This document shows positions 11,636 to 23,306 of a stretch of DNA of 64,000 nt, piece by piece. Within the stretch, counting starts at the first letter, position 1. Every line of letters starts with the position of its first letter. Made by a program: the position numbers and the translations under genes. The stretch is taken from the NCBI GenBank assembly GCA_963678705.1, contig OY783205.1:10912001-10976000 (forward strand). The letters run 5' to 3'. The stretch is from Panorpa germanica. Lineage: Eukaryota; Arthropoda; Insecta; Mecoptera; Panorpidae. The notes below the pieces were generated by a model. That model was not told the origin of the DNA, ran no database searches, and saw nothing but the letters and a program-made list of their open reading frames with translations.

Positions 11636-12170
11636 TACACTTATATCATTTATATAATAATATGTCAAGTATGATGATAAATTTATTTGTTATAAATTAA
11701 ATAAAGAAAACCTAAAAAATTAAACAGATTTATACAAAATAACAATTACTTTATGCAATGTACATTATAAACATTATACATTATAGCATTATAGTACATT
11801 ATAGCACTAGGTCCCATGTCAATCGTTTGAATGATTCATCTAGCAGTATATTTTCAAGATATATTTTGTTTATATTTAATTTAAAATCAACATTACATAT
11901 TTATTAAAATTAAATATTTTTTATGCATAGTAATAAATAAGAAACTCATTTCGTTAATTACCTATATATATTTATATATATATATTTATATATATTATAT
12001 AAAACAATTTATATTAAGATATCAGTTGATTTCTTTTATTTGGTTAAGAAGTAAACTTCTTCCTCAGAATTAGTTTTTGCAGACGCTTCTTCGCGGGAAT
12101 ATTAGGAAAATATTTTAGCAAATAAATTTTTTTTTTAAATAATTAGTGTATATTTCTTTATGAACTGTAG
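11636..12170 (+). repeat. Repeat block B (direct copy)
   Basis: Collinear with 32516-33010 in the same orientation: shared CATCTAGCAGTATATTTTCA, AATCAACATTACATATTTATT and AAGAAGTAAACTTCT with TCGCGGGAATATTAGGAAA. A short AT expansion at about 11962-12000 is absent from the other copy. Non-coding. Confidence 0.75.
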
Positions 12171-12659
12171 CTAGTTCATTATTATTAAACGATTTAATGA
12201 AACACTACTCCATGTTGAGTTTTTATTACTTTAATATACTAATATAAACTACTGCCAATACGTCAATAGTTAGGTTATCTCCCTATTATAATATTCGTAG
12301 TTGTCAAAATGTTCCTCCGTTTATCTGGAAATCCAATAAGAAACCAATAAGGTTTTAATATATTTGGAAAGAGCGATATTTATCCGGTACTAAAATCATT
12401 TATGGTATCTTCTAAACGGCACCTACAAAGTTTTTCTAATTTTGATATTTTGTAGAGAACGAATCTCTAAGACTTTCAACGTTCCTGAAATTTTCCCTAA
12501 ATCTCACTGCAAGAAATTATTCTGTAAATACTTTTAATTTTTTATAGTCAATAACCCTAAAAATTAATAAAAAAAATAAATACTATGTATGTGCATATTT
12601 GCGAATATTTAACCTCAATAGGGTCTCTATAAACGGTAAATTTTAACATAAAAAAGCAA

Positions 12660-13605
12660 GTGAGCGATTGCGATTGAATGTATAATCATTATGGCAAAAA
12701 GAGGCCTGATTTAATTGATTTCTGCAGAGTAAGTAAAATCTCCATCGATTATATAAATATTGAAGATAATGAGGACAGGTCTTCTAATAAGAAACCGATT
12801 ACTAAATAAAAGCAACAGTCTTCATTGCTAGCTAACAACTGAAATAAATTTAAAGCCGAATTAGAAGTAACGATAACACTGAAGACCACTTTGAGCACAA
12901 AGAAGCAAATTGATGATGAAGCAGGAAAAATAGTGACAGATATTCAACAACCAGTATAGAAAAACACATCTTAACTAATAAGAAAAAGCAATCATATATG
13001 CAACCCTTAGCAAATTAGAAAATAAATCAAAGAAAAACATAAACCACGAAGAAATCGAGAAACAAGCAAAATCAAGAAACACTGAAGACAACACTAAACT
13101 GACTAGACTAACAAGACAGGTAACAAATGAAATACAGGAAATCAAGAAAGAGTCTACCGACCACTTTCTGAGTGAACTAACTGACGATAAGGATACAGAT
13201 TACTCTTAATGAAAAGTAAAAAGTAACAAGAAAAGACCAAAGTTATATACTCCCCCTATACAAAGAGAAGAGGACAGCTGGGCAAAAAAAATTGCAAAAA
13301 AAAAAACAATTTTATGCGCAGAACATCTAGAAAATACATTTCAGCCACATGTAAGCCAAGTACAAGAAGATTTAAAACATCGGGAAAATAACAACGAACA
13401 AATTAGTAAACATATAACGCTCAATGAAATTAAAAATTTAATTAAGACAAACATTAAAGCTAATAAATCACCAGGGTTTGATATCATTACTGGAGAAATA
13501 ATCAAAAAATCACCTAGAAGCCATAATCAAGCCATTAATGCTATGATGATTAAGATACATACCTTCATTAGTGTTTACCTTTGTCGCAAAATGACGTCAT
13601 TTTAG
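12660..13605 (+). pseudogene. Jockey-clade ORF2 remnant (endonuclease end to RT start)
   Basis: Heavily mutated but recognisable in order: KKRPDLIDFC (endonuclease end, near 12697), a region with KQIDDEAGKIVTDIQQ (near 12903), HFLSELTDDKDTDYS (near 13160), then an open stretch 13213-13605 with KKRPKLYTPPIQREEDSWAKK, CAEHLENTFQPH and KANKSPGFDIITGEIIKK. These are landmarks of Jockey-type elements. The similarity ends near 13550, after which the sequence is unrelated, so the RT palm is missing. Several stops and at least two frame changes upstream of 13213. Confidence 0.75.
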
Positions 13606-13742
13606 TGTGTTTAATCCAAATTCAATAAAATAATTCGTAATTTCATTTTAAAATGTCTATTTTCTAATTGAAACATTTAACTCTCAAAAATAAAATAATT
13701 TTTATATTATTATATATATAATATTTATGTATATATTATATT

Positions 13743-13885
13743 TATACGGTGTGCTTAATAGCAAACTGCAAAGCGTTAAGGGGATGATAGTTGACACCAT
13801 TTAGAACATTTTGACCCATACATGTTTTAGTCGAAGTCTGCTTATTTATTTTTTGCTGCTACTTTTATGTTATTTTTATAAAAAC
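13743..13885 (+). repeat. Dispersed repeat, copy 1
   Basis: About 140 bp matching 44459-44602: shared AAGGGGATGATAG-like block, ACACCATTTAGAACAT, ACTTTTATGTTATTTTTATA. Both copies follow an AT-rich or (TA)n tract. Family not identified; non-coding. Confidence 0.7.
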
Positions 13886-15234
13886 ACAATTTCTGACAGT
13901 TAAATGCCAACAGTGGCCCAATTTGAGTTGGTATGATAATTGTTTAATTTTTTTGCGTTTGTCAGATGTGTACCTAATCTAATAAATTAAGTTGCAAGCA
14001 TCTATGTTATTTAAAAAAAATACAAAACGCTTTTTGAAGTTGTAAAAACTTTTAAAATTAAAAAGAAACTACCCAGTTTATAGCATTTAAATAAATTTAT
14101 GAAATAGCCTCGATTGTTCAAACCTATTTTTACTCTCGGCAAAAACCGCCACAGTGCCCCAAATAAAATTTTGGATATTTTTTTTTTTTCATATTTCAAC
14201 ATATTGCATAATTATGTAATCCAAAACTTGAGCTTTCACCAAAGCTTCTTCCCAGGCCCCCTAATTTTCCCAATACCCCCCTTGCCAATTTTTGAATTTA
14301 AAATTTTCAAGAAATGTTGCAGTAAACACCGTAATACATATGCCAAATTTCAACTTTCTATCTTTTACGAATTAAAATTAAAGTTTTTTTTTTAGTTTTT
14401 CCAAAATTACGGATTTCCAATGAAATTCAGGGGAAAATACGAAGACGCAAAAAGTTTTAAAATAATTTTTTCTACGAAATAGACAATTTTCAAAAAAATG
14501 CACAGAGCCGTTTGCGAGCCACCATACGAATCGCACAAACATATAAAAAATAAACATATAAACTTCCCCTTGGAACATTATAATATAGGATATGAATAGC
14601 AAAGCGACGTGTATGTTAGCGACGAATGGAATTCGGGAATTTGTTACCAAATGAAATTGTATATACGAAAAAATTGTATATATGAAAAAAAAAAAAAATT
14701 ATAAATGTCAATAAAGTAAAATTAATAATTTGACATCGCCATCTTTAAGTCAGGATTAAGCCGAACTTGGATACTAGACTGCACATATTCGGTGCCTTAC
14801 AAAACATAAGAGGTGCTGCCTGGTGACAGATGTAACATGCAATACATGAAAGGGAATTACTCACGAACGCCGGTTAAGGGTAGTGCAGCACCCCGAATTT
14901 TGAAGTTGTCAAGAGATGATTAAATATTTGGAGGTTGCTAACTGAGGGTGGTATTCTGTCTAACGTGTCGTGCTAGCGTTTGGAGAATGTCAATCGTTAG
15001 CATTAGTAAATTATTTTGTTGTTGTTTTCAGATGCAATCACTTGAAGCTGTTGTGACAGTCTTTGAATTGAGTCAACTGTATGCGTGTCGGTAGAAGAAA
15101 GAAATTTTGTATGAATGTCATATTTTATTTGATTTGTTTTCGTTTCATGTGACTCATTGCTGATATTGTGTTTACATTGATTTATATTGTATTGAGCTGT
15201 TGTGATGTTTCTTGAATTTTATAATGTTTTTTCT
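13886..15234. other. Non-coding AT-rich stretch
   Basis: No supported gene. The ORFs at 14011-14650 are low-complexity or overlap on opposite strands. A 38-bp sequence at 14625-14662 (AATGGAATTCGGGAATTTGT...) recurs directly at 15797-15834; see separate entry. Confidence 0.55.
14625..14662 (+). repeat. Direct repeat, 38 bp, left copy
   Basis: AATGGAATTCGGGAATTTGT followed by TAC..GAAATTGTATA; the partner at 15797-15834 is nearly identical. The 1.17 kb between them contains the palindromic minisatellite. Too long for a target-site duplication of a known element class. Confidence 0.6.
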
Positions 15235-15470
15235 TAGTTAAACTACATCGGTAGTCTCTGAACTACATGTAGTGCTTTGCCTAGTTAAACTACGACGGCG
15301 GTCCTTGAACTGGAGGAGATGTTTCTGCTTAGTTAAACTACGGCGGTAGTCCCTGAGCAAGAGCAGGTGTTTCTGCTTAGATAAACTACGACAGTAGTTT
15401 ACTGACTAAAGCAGATGTTTCTTGTCAGTAAAACTACAACGGTAGTGTACTGACTGGAGCACATTGTTAA
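15235..15470 (+). repeat. Minisatellite with ACTAC/GTAGT palindromes
   Basis: Five degenerate units of about 45-58 bp starting near 15235, 15281, 15337, 15378 and 15424. Each has TTAGTTAAACTACGACGGTAG-like cores (ACTAC-gacg-GTAGT can form a stem) followed by CTGA and GCAGATGTTTCT-like spacer. Non-coding. Confidence 0.75.
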
Positions 15471-15796
15471 ACATGTTTCGTAATATATGGTTTCATTATT
15501 GAGAATCACTTTGTTTTGTAAACTATTCAGTTGAACATTATTTGATGATTGAAACCTCATTATTTCTGTTTGATAAAATTGAGAACGAGTTGAGATATTT
15601 ATTACCCTAAACTAATAAACAAGGAATAATAATTTAAAACTAGTATCCTCATTTTAATATGGAGTTAATATAGGACGACAAGTATTTGTATTTTTCGGAA
15701 AGTCTACGTCCTTCGACGTAGATTAACTCCAAGCTGATGATTCTATAGCTGTCATCCCGGGACGTGATGATAATCAGAATGGCCGTATTACCGAAA

Positions 15797-15834
15797 AATG
15801 GAATTCGGGAATTTGTTACTGAACGAAATTGTAT
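15797..15834 (+). repeat. Direct repeat, 38 bp, right copy
   Basis: Partner of 14625-14662, with three or four mismatches. Confidence 0.6.
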
Positions 15835-15884
15835 ACTCTATCTTTTCTATGTAGATAGCATGATCGACCCGACTCTAAACCACA

Positions 15885-16132
15885 TCGTTTTTAAGTAATA
15901 ATTTCAATATTATATGGACTTTTAATGTTCAATGGTTCTAAGTATTCTGTTTGGTTTTATTTTTAATATCTAGATATCTTATCAGAATATTGTTTTAAGA
16001 AACAAAAAGGAGTCAGGTCTCTCAATTAAGTAATATCGAATGGCTAATATTGGATAAATGTGCATTGGAACTCATTATTTATCTGAAGTGTTTTTAATTA
16101 TATTTTATTACTTTGCCAATATTTACCCTCGC

Positions 16133-16135
<3 letters not shown>
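15885..16135 (-). repeat. Dispersed repeat ending at (TA)n, copy 1
   Basis: Reverse complement of 40093-40340: shared CAATATTTACCCTCGCTAT, ATCTAGATATCTTATCA, TTCTGTTTGGTTTTA, AATGTGCATT. At 16136 it meets a long (TA)n; the 40-kb copy has only a short AT stretch there. It supplies the left flank of the nested element stack. Confidence 0.8.

Positions 16136-16166
<31 letters not shown>
16136..16166. repeat. (TA)n microsatellite, left of the R1-clade element
   Basis: Uninterrupted TA repeats between the dispersed repeat and the poly(A) tail of the R1-clade element (T-run 16167-16178 on the plus strand). Confidence 0.95.
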
Positions 16167-16176
<10 letters not shown>

Positions 16177-16356
16177 TTTGTGGTGAGGAGGAGAAATCTT
16201 CTATAAGACTGTCGCCTGACAGCCCGTCGGGACGTGTTGGATTCACCCTCGCTGGAAGAGCGCCTACCAACTAAAACTCCCCCTCTCTTCATCTAGACCA
16301 CAATCTGGTACCGCAATTGCATTCCTTCAGACTGGATCTTGATACCCGAGTTCCGG

Positions 16357-19292
16357 TTACGATGTTGTGTTGACGTCCAGTTCCTTGGTTTTGAGAATTT
16401 TCGTGACGAAGACTCGAACCGCACTCCAATACTCTTCCTTCTCCACCATAATATTAACAATATTATCTACGGTCAGTCTGGTTCCCGTTATCGTCCGTAC
16501 TTCTTCCCTTTCCATCGTCCATCGGCCACAATAGAAGAACGTATGTTCTGGTGTATCGACATGTTCACAGTACCAACATTTGTCGGACTCTCTCTTTTTG
16601 AATCTCTTCAAGTAACTCCCAAAGCATCCATGTCCTCCGAGAAATTGTGTTATAAAATAATCAATTTCCCCGTATTTTCGATTTTTCCAAGTACTGATCT
16701 TCCGTATTAGCCTTTTAGTCCACACCGCTTTACCGGTCTCTTTCTCCCACTCGCATTGCCACTTTTTTAAAACTTCTTTCCTTACTTCCTGGTGTTTTTC
16801 TTCTTTTTCCATATAGACCCTTTTCCGCTCTTCCACCAGTAGTGCCAGAGGTACTATTCCGCTTATCACCTGGACAGCTTCTGCCGAGATTGTGCGATAA
16901 GCACTACTCACACGTATTGCCATTCTACGGTGCACACTCAATAACATATTTCTATATTTTTTGAGTTTTACAGCTTCTTCCCATATCGGTGCAGCATACA
17001 GCATTATTGAGTGAACCACCGACGCTAACACTCTTTTCTTACTTGCCTTCGGTCCCTTCAGATTTGGCATTAGTCTACTTAGCGTCATAAGTTTTTCTTC
17101 GGATTTCTTGGCCGCTTGTATAACATGTTGCTTCATGTCTGCATTCCTTCCAATATAGAGCCCCAGGTACTTTAAGTGTTCTTTGGATTTAATTTTCATT
17201 GTGCCTACCTCCAAGGGTACTTCCTTCAGTTTTCTTCTAACATAAAGTACGATTGCCTCCGTTTTTTCAGGATCGAGCTGTAGTTGCTTCCTCTCTAGCA
17301 TCTGTTCAATCCTGTTCAGCGCCGTGTTAGCGTGTGCCTTTAGTGTTTCCTCAGTTTTAGCTGCAACAATAAGTGCTGTGTCATCCGCGAATCCAATGAC
17401 TGATGCGCCTTCTGGTAGCTCAGTTTTTAGCACCTCGTCGTACAGAATGTTCCATAAGAGAGGCCCTAACACCGATCCCTGTGGAACTCCGCAGGTAACA
17501 CTTATTAAATTCCCCTCGACTTCTATCCAGCGGTCCTCTAGATAGCTGCTTATAATTCTCGTCAGGTACTCACTGACTTCGAATTCATTCAGCGCTTTCA
17601 TGATTCTATCCCATGGTGCTGAATTAAAGGCATTCTTGATGTCTAGCGTTACTAACACTCTATATTTCCTGTTCCGGTACGCCTTGAGTTTTATATTCTC
17701 TACCGATCTCTTGATGTGGATCATAGCATCAATTGTTGACCTTTTCTTTCTGAAACCATATTGGTTTTTTGAGAGTTTTGGTTCAACTTCCCCTGTTAAC
17801 CTGACTGCTACCAGCTGCTCGAGAACTTTTCCCATGACGTCCAGAAGACATATTGGTCTATATTTAGCCTCCAGGTCTCCTTCTTTTTCAGGCTTCTGAA
17901 TTAGGACTAATTTGGCTATTTTCCACATTTTTGGAAATACTCCACTTTTGAGTTGGCTATTCATTATTTCGAGAAACTCTCTCGGGAATTCCCTAATTGC
18001 CGCTTTGACGATTTCAGATGGAATTTGGTCCGGACCTGGTGACTTTCCATTTTTAATTCTTTTTGTCGCTTCCAGGAGTTCTGCTTCAGTAAAATAGGGT
18101 ATACACTTTTCCTCTATGGCTATGTATGGCCATTTGTGTGTCGCTCGTGTTGGAAACAGCTCCTCGACAGTTTTCATTAGCTTATCGCTACTTAACTTAA
18201 TTCGAGGTATCATGTTGAGCTTTTTACACACAATTTTATATCCCATGCTCCAAATATCTTGGTCAACTTCTTGGCAGGTTTTTTTCCAGGCTTCTTGTTT
18301 TGATCCTATTATTGCATTTCTGAGGAGTTTCCTTTTTCCATTGTAATTATTTCTGAGTCTTTCTCTACTTTCTTCTGTGACTTCTTTGCTCTTATTTCCT
18401 CCAGTTAACAATCTTCTTGACCTCAAACATTGCTTTCTTAACTGGGCGATGTTATCGTTCCACCAGTACACAGGTCTACGATTTCCTCCTGCAGCTCTTT
18501 TATTAAAAGTGGCTTTTAGTGCTAGGTTTATTGCCTTCATGCCTTCATTTATATCTAATTTCTGTATTTTGTACATTTCTTTTTCCAGATTTTCCACAAA
18601 GATCGGTATTCCTTCTTTATTTATTCTCCATCTTGCTTCGCTCATTTGTGTCGTTCTAGAGTTAGCTGAAATAACATTAAAGTAGATATTCCAATGAAAG
18701 CTAAGGTTTTCTTCCTCCGCCACTTTCCATTCTGTTATTCGATTTGCTATTTCTTCAGACGTTAGTGTTATGTCGATATGGGATTGCCTCTTCTTACAAA
18801 GGTCGGCTCTTTGCCTCTGTTCTGCACAACTAGTGAAAGTTCTGCTATCCAGTCCACCAGTGCCTTTCCTTTCTTGTCTTCCTTGGGACCCCAAACTCGT
18901 GACTTAGCATTTAGGTCACCCGCTACTAGCACCTGCTTCTTCTGTGTTTTTAGGCTTTCCCCCAGTGTCTGAAGATAGGACTCAAATTCTTGTTCACTTA
19001 TATTCGGTGATGCGTAACAAGAGTAAACAACAAGGTCCTCAAGTTCCACCCATACGAATCCTTTCTGTTCTGTGTCACATTTTAGTATACTAACTTCTTT
19101 GCTGAATACCCTAATTGCTGCGTCTATATTCAAATCGCTTAGCCAGGGTCCTTTACTAGCCAGTTTCTTGTTTGGTTCTGCCACAATGGCGACGTCTATG
19201 TGTTTGTCCCGACAAGTGCTATGTAGTAAGTCGAATGCTGCTCTCCCTCTATCCACATTAACTTGGATTATTTTCATTTTCGTCATTTTCAT
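16357..19292 (-). pseudogene. R1-clade ORF2: endonuclease and reverse transcriptase
   Basis: Starts MKMTKMKIIQVNVDRGRAA; endonuclease motifs VAIVAEPNKK, VLVAGDLNAKSRVWG and SHIDITL. A frameshift between about 18768 and 18790 breaks the endonuclease near its end; the frame resumes for 16357-18790. Reverse transcriptase motifs: LVTLDIKNAFNSAPW, GVPQGSVLGPLLWNILYD and GFADDTALIV (active site FADD, near 17390). The C-terminus has CWYCEHVDTPEHTFFYC, a Cys/His motif. The product would be the target-nicking and reverse-transcribing enzyme. Confidence 0.87.
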
Positions 19293-21064
19293 TTTGTCGC
19301 ACTGACAGGCGCTCTTGTTTTCCGAAGTTCTCTTACTTGTTTTTGATAATTTGGGCATACCATTTCGTTTGTCCCGTGACCTTTTATTTTGCAAGACCAG
19401 CAATATATTTGGTTCAAACAGGCACTTGCTCTATGCCCTTCCTCTCCACACTTTATACATTTTGTGCTTATGTCCTCCTCACTGTTGCATGCCCTAGCAA
19501 GATGCCCAAACTGTTGACATTTGTAGCATTTCAGTGGCGCTAATCTTTCAACTATCCTGCATCTAGTCCATCCTTATTTGATTCTCTTCCTGGACGTTAG
19601 TAACATGGCTTCATTTATTGGCAGAGCTATATTGGCGTATCTGAGCCCCCTGCTATTTGGTTTAACCGTCATTTTTATTGTGATGTCTTCTCTATTGATT
19701 TCTGAGCTAGACAGCTCTGTAACTATTGATTCCAATAGTTCTTCTTCTGTGATTGTTTCATCTATATCTATGACTGTTATATTTCTCTTCCTTTTCACTA
19801 GTTCTGCCTCCACTAGGTCTTTCATCTTTTCTTGGACCGCAGCTTTTAGTGATTCGCCATTTCCTCTTTTGCCGCCAGAAACACTCAGCTTCACATACCC
19901 CTCAGCTGTTTTTTCTATGCTCTTAATTTGCACGTCTAACTCATCTATGTTGATGTTCTTTTTCATATGTCTTACTATATCTACATATGATTTTCCAGCT
20001 TCTCGTATTTTAACCACTAGTGTTTCTCTACTTGTCCTCACGTTTGTCCTTCCTATTTTTTGCCATTCCTGTGGCTTCCCTTCCTGTACTATTTTTCCTT
20101 CACTTCTCGTATGTAGAATTATGTGATAACCTTGATCTCCAAAAATGAGTTCTATGATTTTGCGAAGCTGGAACTCCAGCCCATCCTTCGAACATATAAA
20201 TATGAGTTCTTTCCTTCCCTCCTTTTCAGAGATGGTCTTTACTTTCTCTAATAACGCTGTTACATCCTTTATGTTTTCAGTGTTCACTTTTACCCCATTC
20301 AGTCCTGCGAGATATGTGTAACTGCTACCAGCTTCTTTTTTTCCATAATTCTGGATTATAATGCTTTTATTCTCCATGCATATTAGTTTTCCTGGTTGTA
20401 TCAGTTTTCTTCTGATAATATCCTCTATCTGCGGTATTTTTTCGCTTAGCCGTCTTACAAGAGGATTATCCTCGCTCACCTCTTGGTCCATCACCAATAT
20501 CATATCCTTGTCCTTTGATGCCTGCATAACTCCATCTCTTACCATGTTAGTTTACTTAAATGCTCCTTCAGGCCAACTTGCGTGGACTAGATCTAAAGCC
20601 TCTGCCAAGTTTATGTCTCCTGTCCTTTCCTGCTTGAATTTCGCTATTTTGTCTTCTATTTGTAGCGCATTCTTGTTTTCCTCAGGAGTAGTAGTTTGAA
20701 TTCCTGCATCTTTCGTTGTTAATTTCTTTTCTTACCTTTCTCCTTTTGGAGCTATTTCTTTTATTGTCTCGGTGTCAGTTTGAGTCTCCATTTCTGCAGT
20801 GTCTCCTCTTATAGATAATCTTCCAAGTGCCTTTTGTATCCCTTCTGCTTTTAGTTTTCCGACATGGAGGTTCAGTCTGGCTGAGATGTCTCTAATTTCC
20901 CTCTTTGTATTAAAGTTTTCTTTAACAATTTTCTCCAGTTTCGCAGTTTCTCTAACAATCATTTGAATGAGATGTTGGATTTCATTTGGCTCCACTTGTG
21001 TCTCTATGTTTTCATCCTTTCCCGGATTCTCAATTCTTTTCCTCTTCTTTTCATTTTCTTCCAT
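19289..21064 (-). pseudogene. R1-clade ORF1, Gag-like
   Basis: One reading frame from MEENEKKRKRIE to the stop at 19289, interrupted by stops near 20732, 20546 and 19574. Acidic and coiled-coil-like N-terminus, a middle region with SYVDIVRHMKKN and ITVIDIDETITEEELLESI, then GWTRCRIVERL and three CCHC knuckles: CYKCQQFGHLARAC, CIKCGEEGHRASAC and CWSCKIKGHGTNEMVC. The last three lie after the 19574 stop, so the truncated product would lose all RNA-binding fingers. Confidence 0.83.
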
Positions 21065-21482
21065 TTCGACGTTCCTCTCAGTAAATTTGTCCGATTTACA
21101 GAACAGGTCTGATATTGAGCTGCTCCGAACTGGTGATCTCGTGATCTTCCTGCTTCTCTGAAAAGCGTGAGTCTTTTCTTCTCCAGTAGCTGATTTTCCC
21201 GCATCGGCCTAGTATACCACCGTATGCGTTCCACAGTTGCTTGATGACGACCCAAGGGGAGCCTGCTTCACCACCCCCTCAAGTGCCGGTTCTAGGGATC
21301 CGACCCCTTGTCCCGTAGTTTTATATTCTTTATCAGTGTACATAGCCATAGTTTTTCATAATCCTGTTGGTCCGCGGGAGGTATTTTATTTCCCTCCAGC
21401 CCACCGTCCAAGACGGTTCGAGCATTCCCCTATCCGCCACCTGGGAACGCGCTTGGTTGGGGTTACAGGGTCCCCCCCCAAG

Positions 21483-21547
<65 letters not shown>
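21483..21547. repeat. (TA)n microsatellite between R1-clade element and Helitron
   Basis: TA repeats with one CA interruption, running from the 5' end of the R1-clade element to the A that precedes the Helitron TC. Confidence 0.95.
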
Positions 21548-21550
<3 letters not shown>

Positions 21551-22352
21551 TCTCATATATAAAATTCTCGTGTCGCGGTGTTTGTTCCCAAACTCTTTCG
21601 AAACGGCTGAACCGATTACATAAAATTTTGTGTGCTTATCGGGTAGGTCTGTCTATTTCTATCTATTTACATTTATTTTCATACCCCTAAATGTTAAGGG
21701 TGGTGCACCCAAAATTTTTTTTTTATTTTTTGGACAAAATTATTTGTTTTTATTCTTTCATGATTCAGCATTAAAAAATACATTGAATTCTAAATTTTAA
21801 CACTTATACGATTAACCCCTGATTTTTAATCGCGATTTTTGTATTATTCTGTTCCATCCACAGATCCACAAGATAGCAATCGAATATATTAATTGTAGTA
21901 TACTATAATTTTCATGTATTTTCTATCAACCAATCAGTTATCCGCACCAGGTGTCTCCCGTTGTCACATTTCAACTAGCAAACATCATGGAGTAGGGGTG
22001 AGAACGAAGCCGGCTTCCTTTCTCTCACTCACTATACGGTTTTCGTCCATTTTTTTTTTGGTTTTATTTGTGTCTCGATCGTAGCAGTGACTGTTATACG
22101 TATCATTTTAATTTTCGATGTATAGATAGCTATCAATAATTGTAATTTAATATATATTTGTTACTTTAATAAAGAATAAATTATTAACTTAAATAAAGTA
22201 TACTTTAATTGTCTACAACGCTTCATTTCTCTTTGAATTATAATGACATCCCCACACACTTAAAGTGTTAGCTATTTTTAAAAATATTTCTTTAAAAAAA
22301 ATATTTCCTAGAAATAACGTACATGGCAAAACAACGTTTGCCGGGTCAGCTA

Positions 22353-22353
<1 letters not shown>
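21548..22353 (+). mobile_element. Non-autonomous Helitron
   Basis: Begins TCTTCTCATATATAAAATTC followed by GGCTGAACCGATT, a well-known insect Helitron 5' end, and ends GGCAAAACAACGTTTGCC-GGGTCAG-CTAG. The last part is a perfect 6-bp stem (GGCAAA/TTTGCC) seven bases before CTAG. It lies exactly between A and T, as Helitrons do, inside (TA)n. At 806 bp it has no Rep/helicase ORF. Confidence 0.86.

Positions 22354-22411
<58 letters not shown>
22354..22411. repeat. (TA)n microsatellite between Helitron and solo LTR
   Basis: Uninterrupted TA repeats. Confidence 0.95.
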
Positions 22412-22415
<4 letters not shown>

Positions 22416-23009
22416 GGATATAATTTAGGATTAGATATAATTAGTTTGTATGAAATAATAATTATAAAAAACTCTATAAAATAGGTTAGGAACATTGCTA
22501 ATATTAAGTTATATTCAAATGTTACTAGCTCTGTTTTTGAAACGATTTGTGGACCCCTCTAACAGGTCACGACACACGTTCGCTTGCTACGACATGCGAT
22601 GATGCATGGTTAGCGCGAGAAGATTGTAAAAATGGCGATAAGTAGTAACATACACAGTTTGTATGGCAGTCATTAGTAAATTCGGGAAATGTAGTATTAA
22701 CTAGTTGTTAATAACATTAAGAATTAGAATACGATTAACAATATTACTAGTTGTAATATTTGTGGTTAGATAATATTGTTGTGAACTATTTTTATATATG
22801 TGAGTTATTTTTGTAATATAATTTCTTTAAAAATAATTAATTGAACTTTATTTTTAATAATCGAAATTGTAAATGGGGGCTCAACTAAGGATTGAAATAA
22901 GATCAAAACAGCTAAAACCACAGCTGGTAATCTAGCTAACACCCACTAAGGTATAAGGTAGACCTACAATTGGAAACGTAAACAAGGATAGGATTATTGT
23001 CACGCCACA
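22412..23009 (+). mobile_element. Solo LTR of the Gypsy family
   Basis: 598 bp with TGTGGGATATAA start and GTCACGCCACA end; reads as the reverse complement of the 3449-4231 LTR type, with matching blocks such as TTTAGGATTAGATATAATTA, AGGTTAGGAACATTGC, GACCCCTCTAACAGG and CAATTGGAAACG. No internal region, so the element was reduced by LTR-LTR recombination. Flanked on both sides by (TA)n, so the TSD is not resolvable. Confidence 0.88.
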
Positions 23010-23017
23010 TATATATA

Positions 23018-23084
<67 letters not shown>
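23010..23084. repeat. (TA)n microsatellite, right of solo LTR
   Basis: TA repeats with a single C interruption near 23019. Confidence 0.95.
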
Positions 23085-23087
<3 letters not shown>

Positions 23088-23306
23088 TATGAGTTCTTAT
23101 CGATTTTCCGTGTTAAATTGGAACATTACGAACAGTACATCAGTAAGATGATGATAACTCGTTCAATATGAAAATAATATAAGCGAAAAAAAAGCGAAGA
23201 AAAGGCACACGTAGAAAAAAGAGTTAGCGACTGGGAATATAGTATAAAAAAGTATACTAGCTAAGAGATATACAATATAATGCTATATAAGTAAATATTA
23301 AAACAA

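Larger units (their letters stand above)
16167..21482 (-). mobile_element. R1-clade non-LTR retrotransposon, full length, mutated
   Basis: About 5.3 kb on the minus strand: a GC-richer 5' UTR (21482-21065) beginning near a run of eight G, ORF1 (21064-19289) with three CCHC motifs, ORF2 (19292-16357) with endonuclease and reverse transcriptase, a short 3' UTR and an A-run of about 12. ORF1 and ORF2 overlap by ATGA, as usual in this clade. No RNase H is seen. Three in-frame stops in ORF1 and one frameshift in ORF2 make it inactive. Both ends abut (TA)n. The base composition is clearly less AT-rich than the surroundings. Confidence 0.88.

Noticed and set aside
13592-13599. TGACGTCA (CRE-like) palindrome, also at 31767 and 32011
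   Set aside because: Three 8-bp palindromes in 64 kb without linked genes are not enough to claim regulatory sites.
14011-14650. Three ORFs of 63-93 codons on both strands
   Set aside because: They overlap each other, contain homopolymer-coded runs and show no family resemblance.
16339-20699. Series of plus-strand ORFs of 60-180 codons
   Set aside because: They are antisense to the R1-clade ORFs and lack any domain; composition of the retroelement keeps the opposite strand open.
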